Shown in pieces: positions 9,128 through 20,490 of a DNA stretch of 64,000 nucleotides; the first letter of the stretch is position 1, and each line of letters starts with the position of its first letter. Where the stretch lies: assembly GCA_023014485.1 (NCBI GenBank), contig JAJOZX010002571.1:379001-443000 (forward strand), in the 5' to 3' direction. Position numbers and translations under genes: made by a program. A model generated the notes under the pieces. The model saw nothing but the letters and a program-made list of their open reading frames with translations, was not told the DNA's origin and did not search any database. This stretch comes from Bathynomus jamesi (lineage: Eukaryota; Arthropoda; Malacostraca; Isopoda; Cirolanidae).

Positions 9128-12000
9128 ATAGTTACAGCCACTAAGTAACCTGATGAGTCATGTGGTGGTGATGAAATGCCTTGTTTATGAATCTCCATTG
9201 GCCTAATAAAGCTAATCGTAATCAATTTGGCCTTACCATTCCGTCGGAGTCGTAATTATACAAGTCAGATTTCTGGAGTCGGAGTCAGAATGTTACAATT
9301 TTTGGAGTTGGAGTTGGAGTCAGCAAATTTTATCACCGACTCCACAGCCCTGGTTTCAGCCCAGGGGTTAGTGAGTGTTTCATGAAGATAGGACACACAG
9401 GAGAGGTGGGGGTGTTGTCCTTTAGTTTAGGGATTATCTGTGTCCTGTGAGAAAATGCCTCAACTCTACCTGTGAGCATTTGGGTGGAGTTCAATTTACA
9501 AAAAAAATCTCTGCACATAATACTAGCATATACTATATAGAAAACCTCATCAGTCTGCCAATTTGGATCATGAGCTCTATAATATTCTCAGTCAAATCAT
9601 AGAAAGGAAATTACCTTTAATTATGGGGGACTTCAATTGTGGTAGGATAGACTGGGAATCCAAATCTAATGTTGAGGGTAACAGGCTTCCTTAGCTTCGT
9701 AAATTAGCACTTTCTGAACCAGTGGGTAAAGGAACCCACAAGTGGGAACAATATACTAGACTTTATATTACTACAGGAGACATCCTGATATTCAATCTGG
9801 CTGTCTGCGAACCCTTAGGCAACAGTGACCATAACCAAATCTGTTTTAATGTTAAAACACCTGTATCTAAATTATTAAATTCCATTCAGCAATTAGACTT
9901 TTGCAGGCCTGATTTTGTTGGCCTCAATGAAAGCTTAAAAGATCTAATGTTAGCAAACTGCAGTGATGTAGATGTTATTTGGCAGGCATTTAAACACACA
10001 CTCATGGAAAGACAAGAGCAAGTTTGTTCCTTTCAAAATTCTGCCAAATACCATCTCTTGTAACCTGAAGTGGTTCAACAACAACATTAGCTTCACTATA
10101 AAGAAGAGGAATAAAGGAGTGAAAAGGGACCTCTGATTATAGGCATAAGCAAAATTTTATGGTCCTTTGACAGTGAGTTAAGACACAGATTAGAAAAGCA
10201 AAACTTGCAAAACTTAGTTGCTTCTGTTTGTAAATCAAATCCTAAAGAATTTTTCAGTCATGTAAACAGTAGAAAGCAAATTAAAAACAGCATAGATCCT
10301 ATCAAAGATGAGACAGGGGAACTAAGATATAGCAACAATGAGACACCAACTGTGCTGAACTGTTTTATCATATCAGGTTTTACCAAAGAGACTACCTCAA
10401 GTATTCTCTCAGCTAAAATTCTCATTTGAGATGATGATTCAAATTTGGACAGTATTGTTTGTTCTCAGGATGAAATACTGTTAACCTTGAGTAAAATGAG
10501 AGCCTTCAAATCCCTCATGTCCTTAAAGAAGTAAAGAAGGTCATTGATGACTTTATTGTCTATATGTTTAACAAGTCTCTTGCACTAGGCAGGGTCCCAA
10601 GGGACTGGAAGCTGGCCAATGTGACTCCTGTCTTCAAAATAGGAGATAAAGAAGCACCTGGCAACTACAGTCCCATTAGTAGGGAAGTTTTTGGAATCAG
10701 TAATTGCTGCAAAAATGGTATATCATTTGGAATCACACAACCCTTTAAATGATTCCCGCATGGTTCCCATCTGCATAGGTCGTGCCTGACAACCTGCTGG
10801 AATTCTTCCACAACTTATTTTTTGAATATGATCACTCCAGGGCAGTAGACATAGTATATTTAGGTTTCAAAAAGGCTTTTGACAGTGACACAAGCGATTT
10901 ATGACAAAAGCACAGGCCTAGTAGTATAACTGGTACGTACCATGGCCACATGGATTCAACATTGGTTCAGCAGTAGGCAACAGTGGGTGGTAATAAACAA
11001 TGAGACCTCAGGGTGGGCATCAGTAACAAGTGGCATCCCACAGGGGTCGGTACTGGGACCATTTTTATTCATATAAACACTGGCATATTAAGCACCATAT
11101 CAAAATTTGCTGACAACATCAAGTTAGGCTCCTGTGTTGGCAGCATGGAAGGTGTCTTGAAAATTCAAAATGACCTAGATTGGTCAACCACTTGGACTTT
11201 CAACTTTGACAAATGCGAAGTAATGCACATTGGGTCCCAAAACCAATGTGCAAACTATTCACTGCATGGGCAGGAACTTGCAACAGAAAAGGACTTAGGG
11301 GTCTTCATAAGCAGTGATCTCAAGTTTTCCAAACACTGCATTGAAGTTGGAAAGAAATGTAATAAAATACTAGGATACATTAAGAGGCAGTTTGTGCACT
11401 GAAGCAAAGAAGTCACTCTCCTTCTCTATAACATGTTGGTTAGTCCCCACCTTGAGTACACTGTGCATTTCTGGTTCTCATCCTTGAGAAAAGATGCAAA
11501 GGCTTGAGAAAGTTCAGGACAGAGCGACAAAACTTTTCTCAGCTGTTTGTCATAAATTATACAATCATAGGCTCATTGCTCTTAATTTGTATTCTTTCAA
11601 AAAGCATTGGCTTAGGGGTTGAACTCATCCAGGTTTTTAAGTTTCTGAATAGGATGGACATTAACATCAACTATTCTAAACTTTTTACCTTTTTACACTG
11701 AACATGAACCCGACCTGAAATACTACTGGTTCAAACTTGAACCCAAGTGGTTTGACACAAATATTTGCAGTAACTTCTTCATGTACAAGATTGTTAATCA
11801 CTGGAATAGGCTTCCTCCCAAAGTCATTTGCAGCTCTTCTGACAATGCATTCAAAAACAATCCTGATTTCATATTAGACAATCTCCTTTCGAGTAGACCA
11901 ACATTCGTGTATGTATTTCCAGCCCCAACTGTCCTATAAAATTTCTCAGCATTTTTCTTTCCCTGCAAATTGACGAGTGTTTTCTTCTTATTTCTAAGCC

Positions 12001-12648
12001 TGCCTACCGTGGGTAGGGGGAGAAGAGAAGGAGAGGAGAGCCTTCTTGGTTTCCTGTGCTAACTCTTCTGTCTGTGAGCTGTCTGTTTGAATGAAATCCA
12101 CAGGTGCCACAAAGAGTAGGCTGTAAAGCTGTTGTGGCTTTATTTCCTTATACAGCAACTCCTTTTGTTTTCTATATTTTGTATAAAGTAGTTGATCTTC
12201 ACTACCCTAATAGAGGGGGGGGGGCTAAAATTTTGGGTAAATATCAACATTCCCTTAGGCTTTTCTAAATTTGTACAGTGATGTACCATACAGATCTATG
12301 CAGAAAGAACCTAACAGAGAAAAATCAAATTTCAGAGAAGCTCCAAAAAATTACTTATTCGTAAGCATTTTCTTTAAAAATTTATTTTCTTCACCAAAAA
12401 AAATAAAAAATATCAATATTCTGGGCTTCTTGAAATTATTTTTGGCAAACTTCTTTCAGTAACTGTACATATGACCAACAGAATAAATAAGCAAAGCTTC
12501 ATTTGGTTTTGACACTGCCAGAAAAGAGAAAAAGTGAGTTGGTATAAAAAGCATGCACATGAAAAATGAAGTCCTACCAGGTTTGGACTATACTAGATGA
12601 GTGTGAAATAAAGGACACTAAATCCAGACACATTTTAAGCAAGTTCTC
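12001..12648. other. Possible LINE 3' tail and unassigned intron sequence
   Basis: A purine-rich run near 12015-12040 and a G-tract at 12213-12222 follow the LINE RT tail and may be part of its 3' untranslated region. I see no gene. AT-rich frames at 12271-12462 look non-coding. Confidence 0.3.
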
Positions 12649-12776
12649 TTAATCCTTTCATGCCATCAGGGTGCAAATGAGACTATCAAATTTTAGGAGA
12701 TTTTAGTCATTCTGGAGATATAAGTTTTTTTTTTTTGGCATGAAAAGTAAATGAAAATCAGGCATGAAAGGGTTAA
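12649..12776. mobile_element. Tiny piggyBac-like MITE
   Basis: About 128 bp including TTAA at both ends (12649-12652 and 12773-12776), with inner inverted repeats TCCTTTCATGCC and GGCATGAAAGGG. TTAA flanks and CCY-type ends are the hallmark of piggyBac elements. Confidence 0.65.
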
Positions 12777-13027
12777 ATATCAGAAAATAAGCTTATTTAC
12801 AAACTTACTGCCTTACAAAATTTATTACAAGTACTTTGGTTCTGCATATTTAACTTTACTTTTATCTGAGCAGCTTCAAGTATTAAATTGGACAGAACCT
12901 ATGAACCTCAGGACAGACAGATGTAGTATAAATTTGGGTTGACTAAGTGCATCTAAGTGTTACTGCATACAAAAAGTAAATTAGTTGAGAAATATATATT
13001 TTTTATTTATTTCTTCTTTTAACTTAC

Positions 13028-13087
13028 CAATTGTTGATGGATGTCCAGGAATAACTTCATCATAGGTTAAATTTGGGTTTAAAGTAC
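13028..13087 (-). CDS. Host gene, exon 3
   Basis: 60-bp minus-strand exon with AG acceptor at 13088-13089 and a gtaagt donor starting at 13027. It enters in phase 1, encodes TLNPNLTYDEVIPGHPSTI and leaves in phase 1, joining exactly to exons 2 and 4. The intron downstream, 13027 to 652, is about 12.4 kb and filled with transposons. Confidence 0.6.
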
Positions 13088-13478
13088 CTTCAGAAACATG
13101 TAGATTAGAATTTAATCATTATTAAAATTTAGATATGATCTAAACTTAGCACATAAATTATAATATTTAAATTAATGGAGAACAGATATCTGTACAAAAG
13201 GGTCTGGGCCTGGAGAACATACTGGTATATAGTATTTAGTTTAAGAGTTTGGCCTAGTTGGGTAGGGACTATCTATGATTCAAGCCAAAATGGTATTGTA
13301 TTATAAATGACTGTCAAGAAATTAATTTTTCTGAATACATATTAGAATTTCATGTTAAAGATTTTAGTCACCATTCTTGGATGCAATATCATTTTGTTAG
13401 ATCATGGAACCTTGGACAAGATATAACCTAGACCATGGGCTCAGTGATTCTGGAGTCAAATAAAGACTTAAAATCTAA

Positions 13479-13562
13479 CAACCCTTAAATGCATGAATTT
13501 TTTTAATGTATCATAGCTCATACATTATAATCATCCATGCTACACCATGCATTAAAGGGTTA
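13479..13562. repeat. Short inverted-repeat element (AACCCTT..ATGCATG ends)
   Basis: About 84 bp. AACCCTTAAATGCATG on the left pairs with CATGCATTAAAGGGTT on the right, with one indel. It resembles the end style of the TTAA-flanked MITE at 12649. No clear target duplication. Confidence 0.45.
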
Positions 13563-13772
13563 CAATTACAATGCATTTACAATTTAGCTATATCAACTCG
13601 TTATTTTCATCTAATTCCTTATCCAAGTTTATACAATAATCCTTTAACAAATTCCAAAATCTGAATTTTTTCCAATTCCAGGACAGAACTGGATTCAAGT
13701 TCAGATTTGATTTTGGAAATGGCCATTTAAAAATTAGGATGAGAACCAAAAAGTGAAACAAAACTTGCTTAC

Positions 13773-13844
13773 TTTCTTCAGGTGTAGCTAACAAGTGAGC
13801 TAAAGGGTCATTTGCTACCAGTGATTGACTTTCATCATGAGAAT
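13773..13844 (-). CDS. Host gene, exon 2
   Basis: 72-bp minus-strand exon with acceptor caacag (13845-13850) and donor gtaagc from 13772. Phase 1 on both sides. It encodes DSHDESQSLVANDPLAHLLA followed by TPEE, an acidic and hydrophobic stretch. It joins in frame to exon 1 (a split GAT codon) and exon 3 (a split AGT codon). Confidence 0.6.
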
Positions 13845-14017
13845 CTGTTGAAAATAAAAACTTCAGAAACAGAAGCCACACATTCTTGGTCCAGGATATA
13901 AAAGGCCAATTAGTCTATGCAATAATATATTTCTTTTGTCTAACTGCAGCTTATTTTAGAAGTCAATTAAGCTATTTCTGTTTTACATTCAATAGTATCA
14001 ACAAAACTAATTTTTTT

Positions 14018-14110
14018 TATACAGGAGGGAGGGGTCGGGCAAACACCTGCTAAAATACTCCCCTATGTAAGAAGGGTAGAGCCAAAAATCAAGATCTGAG
14101 GCTCATAATG
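14018..14110. repeat. Dispersed repeat fragment (copy A)
   Basis: The stretch from ggagggagggg through cccctatgtaagaagg to aaaaatcaagatctgag is similar by eye to 14975-15055 (ggaggggccaaggg, cccctacatagaagaag, aaaaccaaaatcagac). It looks like two diverged copies of a short interspersed repeat. Family not recognised. Confidence 0.35.
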
Positions 14111-14154
14111 CCATTTTTGTTATAAATTTTGAAAAGCGTGTGTAGTGTGTAAAA

Positions 14155-14165
14155 TGTGTGTGTGT

Positions 14166-14213
<48 letters not shown>
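14155..14213. repeat. (TG)n microsatellite
   Basis: Nearly pure TG dinucleotide run. Short open frames across it are repeat artefacts. Confidence 0.95.
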
Positions 14214-14214
<1 letters not shown>

Positions 14215-14574
14215 TGAAGAATAGAGGGAGAAACATATGTTTGAGAGCATGTGGGACTGCTTGCAGGGTATGTAAGACAGAAAAAGATCAGCTGAAGGGA
14301 ACAGTGACAGGAGAAATGGGAGTTCCAGAACTCCCTGTCTCCTGCTTAACACCCCTCCCCCAGAGTACTTCCCTGGTCAATTGGTGTCTACAATCTCTCC
14401 TATGCAGACCTATAATTTATCAATGTTTTGGCTGTTTCTGTACAGTAATGGTATATTTAAGCTCATCTTAAATGAGCAAGCTGAGAAGAAAAATGGAGAA
14501 ATTAAGTTAAGAATTCAATGACTTCAGTTGGCCAAGGGCCTACCTATATTCTCTCAATGTTAAGAAAAGAAAAC

Positions 14575-14645
14575 TTTGATCCATGACTAAAGGCTAAACA
14601 ACTGTTCACTTTATTAGCTACTATTTCCATCAGATACGTATGGCT
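14575..14645 (-). repeat. Decayed duplicate of host exon 1
   Basis: The sequence tgatccatgactaaa followed by gctaaacaa..gttcac..catcagata parallels exon 1 at about 14685-14740, lying directly beside it in the same orientation. It suggests a tandem exon duplication that has lost its coding frame. Confidence 0.5.
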
Positions 14646-14658
14646 TCACTTGACTTAC

Positions 14659-14755
14659 CCGCATTATCTGCATCTGAAAAATCTGATCCATGACTAAAAG
14701 ATGAACGATTATTCACATCTAAACTGTCTCCATCAGATATATCTCCTTCATCCAT
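14659..14755 (-). CDS. Host gene, exon 1 (first exon seen); acidic protein of unknown function
   Basis: 97-bp minus-strand exon from ATG at 14755 to a strong gtaagt donor at 14658. It encodes MDEGDISDGDSLDVNNRSSF, then SHGSDFSDADNA, rich in Asp and Ser and probably disordered. Joined to exons 2-4, with all three junctions in phase 1, it gives about 131 residues: an acidic N terminus, a short hydrophobic DPLAHLL patch and a charged Lys/Arg/Glu tail. No family is recognised and no domain is visible. The ATG may be internal, because a possible AG acceptor lies 6 bases before it and earlier exons could be outside or hidden by insertions. Unlike its neighbours it has clean splice signals and no stops. 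Confidence 0.55.
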
Positions 14756-15249
14756 AACTGACTGGCACTAGGTAGATTTCAGGGCAATAGTCTAAAGTCC
14801 AGTTAAGTTTGATGACAACTAATTTTGTCCTTAAAAATAAAACAAAAAGGAAAAACAAACAAAACAAATAATTACACACGTGACGACATTTTTGGCAGGT
14901 TGCTCTTGTTTTTAAACATTTTATGGTTAAAAAATAAAAAATACTGACCCCTCCCCCCTCCCTTTTTTTTTAATTCGGGAAGGAGGGGCCAAGGGTGAAT
15001 GCCCACAAAAGCAACCCCTACATAGAAGAAGAAAACCAAAATCAGACACACTGCATTTGAAAGATGGGAGGTCATAGAAAGGAGGAAAAATGGATTGAGG
15101 AAGTGTGTTTCAGAGTTGATGGTTAAGTAGATGAAAGATTGAAAATACTGATCAACCCTTGCATTAGAGAGTTGGACAGAAAAGAAATGAGAAGGTGTGG
15201 AAATGGGGAGATGGGGGGGGATTTTGCTGAAAAATAATAAATCAAGTAT
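14756..15249. other. Upstream of the host exon; dispersed repeat copy B
   Basis: Contains the second copy of the repeat seen at 14018-14110 (around 14975-15055) with a pyrimidine tract before it. No open frame of interest and no clear promoter element. Confidence 0.35.
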
Positions 15250-15259
15250 TGCATGTGTG

Positions 15260-15260
15260 T

Positions 15261-15299
<39 letters not shown>

Positions 15300-15334
15300 A
15301 TATATATATATATTATATATATATATATATATAT
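15260..15334. repeat. (AC)n(AT)n compound microsatellite
   Basis: AC repeats pass into TA repeats and end directly at the start of the LINE fragment at 15337. Confidence 0.95.
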
Positions 15335-15336
15335 GC

Positions 15337-15695
15337 TAACAGACATAGACAGCGGAGTAAACAGCAACAGTAAAGTAACATCCTTTGCAGATGATACAAA
15401 GATCAGCAGAAAAATCAGTGATGTAAATGAAGTGGAGGCCTTGCAGAGGAACACAAACAAAATATACAAATGGTCAGAAGACAACAACATGACATTTAAC
15501 ACCAGGAAATTTCAGCTCTTCAGATATGGTAGAAAAGAGGTTCCAACTTAAACAGACTGCATATTATGCTCCAGATAGACAGGAAATTCAGAGAATCACA
15601 AAAGCAATTGATCTGGAGTAATAATGACCAATGATGCAAAATTCCAAACACAAAATCAGATAGTGATAAATAAAGCAAAAAGAGTCGCGGGACAG
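15337..15695 (+). pseudogene. LINE reverse transcriptase fragment, 5' half (continues at 37150)
   Basis: Carries the RT catalytic region SKVTSFADDTKISRKISD and the following KWSEDNNMTFN block. An interrupted frame then reaches INKAKRVAGQ, where the Gypsy element begins at 15696. Removing 15696-37145 and one acag copy continues the same frame into VLRMFKRRDRT at 37150. 5'-truncated LINE of CR1/Jockey style, with a single RT-tail domain and at least one frame break near 15550. Confidence 0.85.
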
Positions 15696-15799
15696 TGTGG
15701 GGGATTTGTGGAGTCTCCATATGTTTTTGGATTGGCCTTTCCATCTCAACCAGATACTTTCATTTTAGGGATATTCTTGTCAAATGATAATCAGGTACG

Positions 15800-15844
<45 letters not shown>

Positions 15845-16133
15845 GAAAATGAAAATGAAAAGGTTTATTGGCAGACTATAGTCCATATGACAAATATTAT
15901 TAATACAATGACAGTTCATATACTAAGGATAGAAATATATACAATTGATTAGAAATAATACTGCACTGTCGAAGTTAAGTGGAGCTACAGACAGACGTTT
16001 TCGTACCAAGAAGTCCATAGCTTAGAGGATAATAAATGGCAGGATTCATGGATAGCTTGGATGATCGGGTTGGTTGATTTTTTAATTCTTTGCATCAGAC
16101 TGTGTTGAGCACATCTTGTTACCTCCGGGAAGC

Positions 16134-17532
16134 TCAGGACATTGCAGGTAGCAAACATTTGCGAAGCTGAGCATCTTGGGGGTAATTTATGTATAAGAGT
16201 CTAAAAGACCTGTTGTACAGCAAATTTAGGGTTCTGCCAGAACCTTTTTTATAATTCACCCAGAGTTGCTGACCGTATATATTACTGCAGAAAATACAAA
16301 AGTGTGTGTCTTTAGCTTCACTTGTACAGAAACAAAAGTTCCTTATGGTCATATTCGCTTTAGCACACAGGCTTCGAGATTGTTTTCTTATATCCAAGTC
16401 ATCACTCAAGGAGCTGGTAATAGTTTGACCCAAATACTTAAACTCTTGTACTTCCTCAATTACTTCACCATTCATTTTAAACCTTATATCAGCTGGCTGA
16501 TTACAGCTTTTAGGATGAAATTGCATAACCTTAGTTTTTGTAACATTAAAAAGAATATCATGTTTCTGTGAATACACTTCACAGACGTTTAGTAGCCGAT
16601 CCAGACCTTTAACAGAGGGACTTATTAACACCATATCATCGGCATAAACTAAGTTATTTATCCTTGTGTTATCTATACATCATCCCACTGTTGCCTCATT
16701 AAGTGAAGTAATTAATTTGTCAACATACACATTAAACAGCAAGGAGCCTTGTCTCATCCGGCAAGAGGAGCCAAAACACTCAGATAGTACATTGCCCCAC
16801 CTAATAGTGAAAGATTGGTGGGAATACCAAAATTTCAATAAATTTAATATGTACATAGGAACCTTCCTGTCTTCTAGTTTTGCAAATAAAATATTGTGGT
16901 TCACCCTATCATATGCCTTACTTATATCAAGGAAACAGCTATAAATGGTTGAATTACTGTCAAGGTATTTAGTATTTTCTTTAAGTACATAGATACACAG
17001 GTCAGTTGAGTGGGACCTTTTAAAGCCAAACTGATTAGATGTCCATAGGAAATCATTTAATCGGAGTAACAAGAGTTTTTCTAGTAGTTTCGAGAAGCAG
17101 GAAGCAACAGCAATAGGCCTGTAATTATTGCTGGACAGAATGTCTCCGTACTTATTTTTGACTAGGGGCAAGATATATACCCTCATGAACTCTGCAGGGA
17201 TATAGCTATGAGCAAGCATGGCTGATAGGAGCAATGATATATGCAGACATACTACGTCATTTGCATATTTTAAGTGCTCATTCGATAAGTCAGTCATCTA
17301 CCCCTGACGCAGAACCAGTCTTTAACTCTTTAATTAACCTCTCTACTTCAGAAAATGATATCAAAATATTTTCCCTTGTCCCTCCCACAATCGTTTCACT
17401 GCAATCTATCTTAAGATTATCCCTACTCACACTGTTAAGAATGTTAGAGTAGTGGTTTTTCCACAGCTTTGCAATTTCATCCTCCCCTGACACCCCATCG
17501 ATTGTCGGAGGGAGGACATTTTTGACACCCAT
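16134..17532 (-). pseudogene. LINE reverse transcriptase domain, broken
   Basis: From 17532 down: LWKNHYSNILNSV, GSASGVDD, PLVKNKYGDILSSNNYRPIA, FLDISKAYDRVNHN, MRQGS and the catalytic NLVYADDMVLI near 16640. Then KTKVMQFHPK and FKYLGQTITSSL, the RT thumb blocks. The YADD active site is intact. One frameshift near 17300 and an in-frame TGA just before the YADD block (about 16675) break it. The protein copies the element RNA at the target site. Confidence 0.87.
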
Positions 17533-17859
17533 TTGATTCTTAACAAATTTCCAAAATTTGTTATTATCATTATTTATGTGAGCTTCACAGGCTTTTGATG
17601 CTCAAATAGACTCTTCTTCCTGTTTACATCGCCTTATGGTCGCCTTATACTGACCCTGACTTCTACACACATTCATGTATATACTGGTCCTAATCTGGGT
17701 CTACCATGAAAGCACCACAAATCATAGGTGTCTTTTGATTCCCTCTTCAGGGGGGCAATAAAATCATTCCATCCAGGAATAACCTTAGTATGATAGTTGT
17801 AAGATTTAATCAAGGGGCTTCCTGCTTCTCTTAACAGGGATATTATCTTACTATAATAT

Positions 17860-18771
17860 CTATCTGTGTTTACAGTGAGAATCATTTGAGCAAGGATTAT
17901 TACAGGCAAAGTGCAAAATTTCTAAATTATTAAAGAGATGACATGTTCTGTCTTTGTATTCTATTCTCTGCTGCATATTAACATTGGACCAATCAACGTG
18001 ATTATTCTTACCTATTGAGTTCTTGTTAAGTCGTGTTGCGCATAAATTGGTAATGTTAATTAATATTTCTAATGGTCTATGATCAGAAAGAAGGAAATCA
18101 TGCAGAATATGAACTCTAACAATTTGATCCTTTAGATTATTACTAGTGAGACAATGATCAACCCACCTGGTGGTACCACTCATATCGCTAACGTATGTAA
18201 AATTACCACTGGCTACCCCTAATACATCTACATCATTTATACTTAAATTGGCCAACTCACACATATTACCCAATTCTCCAAAGAATTCTGAGTTCACATG
18301 CGCGTTAAAGTCCCCCATTATTATACAGTGAGAATATTTGGGGTTATCTGATAATGACTTAATTTTGTACAGCAAATCAATGTATTCATCTAGATTACTG
18401 CCGTTGTTGTATGGTAAATAGCAGTTTACAATTAATATGCAATCATTGTTCACTTGTAATTCAATGCCTAACAACCTTACATTATCGCTTTTTAAAAATC
18501 TTATATGTTTAGACAAATTTTTCCTTAATAAGAAAGCAACACCACCAAAAGGCCTACTGTACATTAATTCATCTGACAAGTCTACTGCTGATAACACATG
18601 GTACATAAAGTTATCAAGGATGGTAGAGAGGAATTTTAGCTCTTGTTTAGGTAGCCAGTGCTCCCGCAGGAGTATCAAATCTGCACTGTCGCAGGTTTTA
18701 TGAACATCTACAGTTGAATTCCTCACTGACCTTACATTATATGAGACTATTTGCAACAAGTTATCCACCAT
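17860..18771 (-). pseudogene. LINE apurinic-type endonuclease domain
   Basis: About 300 residues read without a stop from MVDNLLQIVSYNVRSVRNS. Endonuclease blocks are ILLREHWL (normally QEHWL, so a catalytic-region change), SRPFGGVAFLLRK, IIMGDFNAH, TTRWVDHCL and LLSDHRPLEI, the SDH active-site motif. The frame changes near 17870, and the linker to the RT (17540-17860) is read in two other frames. It nicks target DNA in the family. Confidence 0.87.
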
Positions 18772-18865
18772 GACTGATAGAGAATTTATTATTAGTAAGA
18801 TTATTATTATTAGTAAGATTATTATTATTATACACAGTACAACTTTCAGGCATTACTGTTAGGGC

Positions 18866-18902
<37 letters not shown>

Positions 18903-20418
18903 TTGCCTGGTATCAAATCTCCTGGAAAAGTGAATAAACTCTGAAACAATAATACCATCTGGCCTTGACTCATATTATACAGGTTGAAATGTGCATTTGC
19001 ACCTTTAATTATTAGCTACTTTAAAAGTTATAATACAGAGATTTTGTGTTTAGTTTATTAACTATCACTATACTGTGTTCACCAATGATTTCTTCTATCA
19101 CGTGTCAAATATCACTTGCCTCGTTATTATTATTATTATTATTTTATTAAATGTCTTTATTTAAATACCAGTATGTATTAGATTTGGCAAAAGATGTAGG
19201 GTTAGATAGGTAATTACTAAGTATTTTGTTTTTTGGGGATTTCAGCGGGTTTCAAAGGTTTTTGTATTGGCCAAATAGTAAATTTATTATAAAGAAGGAT
19301 TGATAGACCAATGAGTAGTGGTGGGAAGGAAAGATTTTTCAGAGGCCAAAGTAAAGCTATATATTGCAGAAAGATCCAACATTAATTTTGAGCTTTAATA
19401 CCTTCTGACTATGTTGGGCTAAAAATAATCTTGGGGACAGGATCCCTTCTCCCCATTAGCTGCCCGAATGTCTACTTGGCCATGATCCCTCTCTCTCTCT
19501 CTGATTTCATAGGGGAACAAAAGTTTATTCTTTCCCCTGTTCTGGAACAAAGGTAAGTAAAGTGTAGTTTGTCCATTAAGTCTGAACTTAAGAAATTAAA
19601 GAAGAAACTGTAAGAATAAAGGTGTATTATAATAAACAAAATTAGTATTATTTCCTGGACCCAGTAACAGTAGTTACAAGAATTAAGAGAGTACTGTAAG
19701 TAGAAAGAGAGAAAACCAAACCCAAGAAGAAATTGAATTTGTCTATTGTAAATTAGTCATCCATTGAGAGAAGAATATCGATGAAACAACTAAAGTGAGC
19801 ATAAACTGAATATATACCCATTGTACTCTAAGCTATGCACCATCCACCTTGAAAGTAAGAGAATATCCATTATGTTAATTTGATAAATACCTTAAGACTG
19901 TAACTCCACTAACCTTAGGATTTGAAGAGTGATTAAAAACATTTATTTATAAGAAAAAAAAAATAATGAAAAATAAATAAATAAATATAAAGTTGATAAA
20001 GTACTTGTTTGTTAAAAGAATATAAACAAACAGGTTTAAGGTTTTTTATTAGCTATAGTTTTCTAGTGATAGGCTAAGGACAGGAAAAGATTACTTTTTG
20101 TCATGGTTGATGGGAAAAGTTTGGGAGTTTGGGAAGGGGATCGACATGTCCCCAATTGTTAAATATTAAAATACCATAATAGAAACAAAATAAAAATAAC
20201 TAAAAATCCAGAAAGTTGGCAGTTTGGCAAGTTGCCTTTCTATAACACCTTTGTTTTTTCAGATATCTCCAAGATTGGTGGTTGGTTTGGTTGACCTAAA
20301 TGTTTCCTGTCATCCCTGCAAGGATTCGAATCTGAAGGCCTGGCCTGGGACCTATCTTGTCATTTGGGTTGCCCTGAGAAAAAATACTGGTATCGTGGTG
20401 GCCCAGAAATCCACCACA

Positions 20419-20490
20419 TACGAAGTTGGCACCCAAACAGGGACCAACGCAATTTTGAGGTGGGTCACCCTTGCCAGGGTTTGGTGAGTG
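20419..20490 (+). promoter_or_regulatory. Gypsy-1 primer-binding site region
   Basis: Eight bases after the LTR, 20427-20445 reads TGGCACCCAAACAGGGACC. It starts with the TGG expected of a sequence complementary to a tRNA 3' end. The matching tRNA was not identified. Confidence 0.6.

Larger units (their letters stand above)
7173..9352. mobile_element. hAT-type element with GGAGTCGG subterminal repeats, carrying two nested elements
   Basis: Ends CAGGGCTGTGGAGTCGG and CCGACTCCACAGCCCTG with a perfect 8-bp duplication gtttcagc at 7165-7172 and 9353-9360. Repeats of ggagtcgg lie near both ends. It splits the LINE endonuclease. Within it are a Tc1 element (7374-8321) and a related hAT MITE (8611-9127). 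Without these it would be about 700 bp and non-coding. Confidence 0.88.
7030..11940 (+). pseudogene. LINE ORF2: endonuclease and reverse transcriptase, broken
   Basis: The endonuclease start (7030-7164, ENYDILVITKLD) is separated by the hAT insertion from its continuation. MGDFNCGRIDW is near 9625, and PLGNSDHNQICFN (the SDH motif) is near 9815. RT blocks follow: RVPRDWKLANVTPVFK (10590), SGIPQGSVLGP-like (11030-11060) and FADNIKLG (11105, from the FADD catalytic motif with the second Asp changed). DFNFDKCEVMHIG-like, KKCNKILGYIKRQF and VNHWNRLPPKVIC close the RT tail near 11830. Several frameshifts and stops make it non-functional. The style is that of CR1/Jockey-group elements; the clade was not tested. 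Confidence 0.75.
4985..12000 (+). mobile_element. CR1-like LINE with ORF1 esterase, decayed and split by insertions
   Basis: A long non-LTR retrotransposon relic. ORF1 pieces (5013-7020) carry coiled-coil and esterase-like motifs. ORF2 pieces (7030-11940) carry endonuclease and reverse transcriptase motifs. Two hAT-type insertions (5889-6498 and 7173-9352) interrupt it with 8-bp duplications. The order coiled coil, SGNH esterase, EN, RT fits the CR1/L2 group. Ends are approximate: the 5' limit is set by the first recognisable ORF1 codon and the 3' limit by loss of RT-tail similarity. Confidence 0.7.
15798..19123 (-). mobile_element. Minus-strand LINE with (TAA)n tail, inserted in the Gypsy-1 5' LTR
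   Basis: EN-RT non-LTR element on the minus strand. The 3' end at 15801-15844 is a pure (TAA)n run in the element's sense, a tail type seen in I-like and related LINEs. ORF2-type protein begins at 18771. 18772-19123 would be the 5' leader and contains another (ATT)n run at 18867-18902. It joins the LTR at an existing TTA-rich site. Clade not resolved. Confidence 0.85.
15696..20418 (+). repeat. Gypsy-1 5' LTR, interrupted by a LINE
   Basis: 15696-15798 matches the start of the 3' LTR at 35737-35840. 19124-20418 matches 35860-37145, with few differences by eye. The intervening 15798-19123 is a minus-strand LINE. About 17 bp of LTR present in the 3' copy (ggtagggtgagtgtgg area) are missing at the junction. 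LTR length without the insert is about 1.4 kb. Confidence 0.92.

Noticed and set aside
14145..14471. Plus-strand frame with Cys-Val repeats
   Set aside because: Translation of the TG microsatellite.
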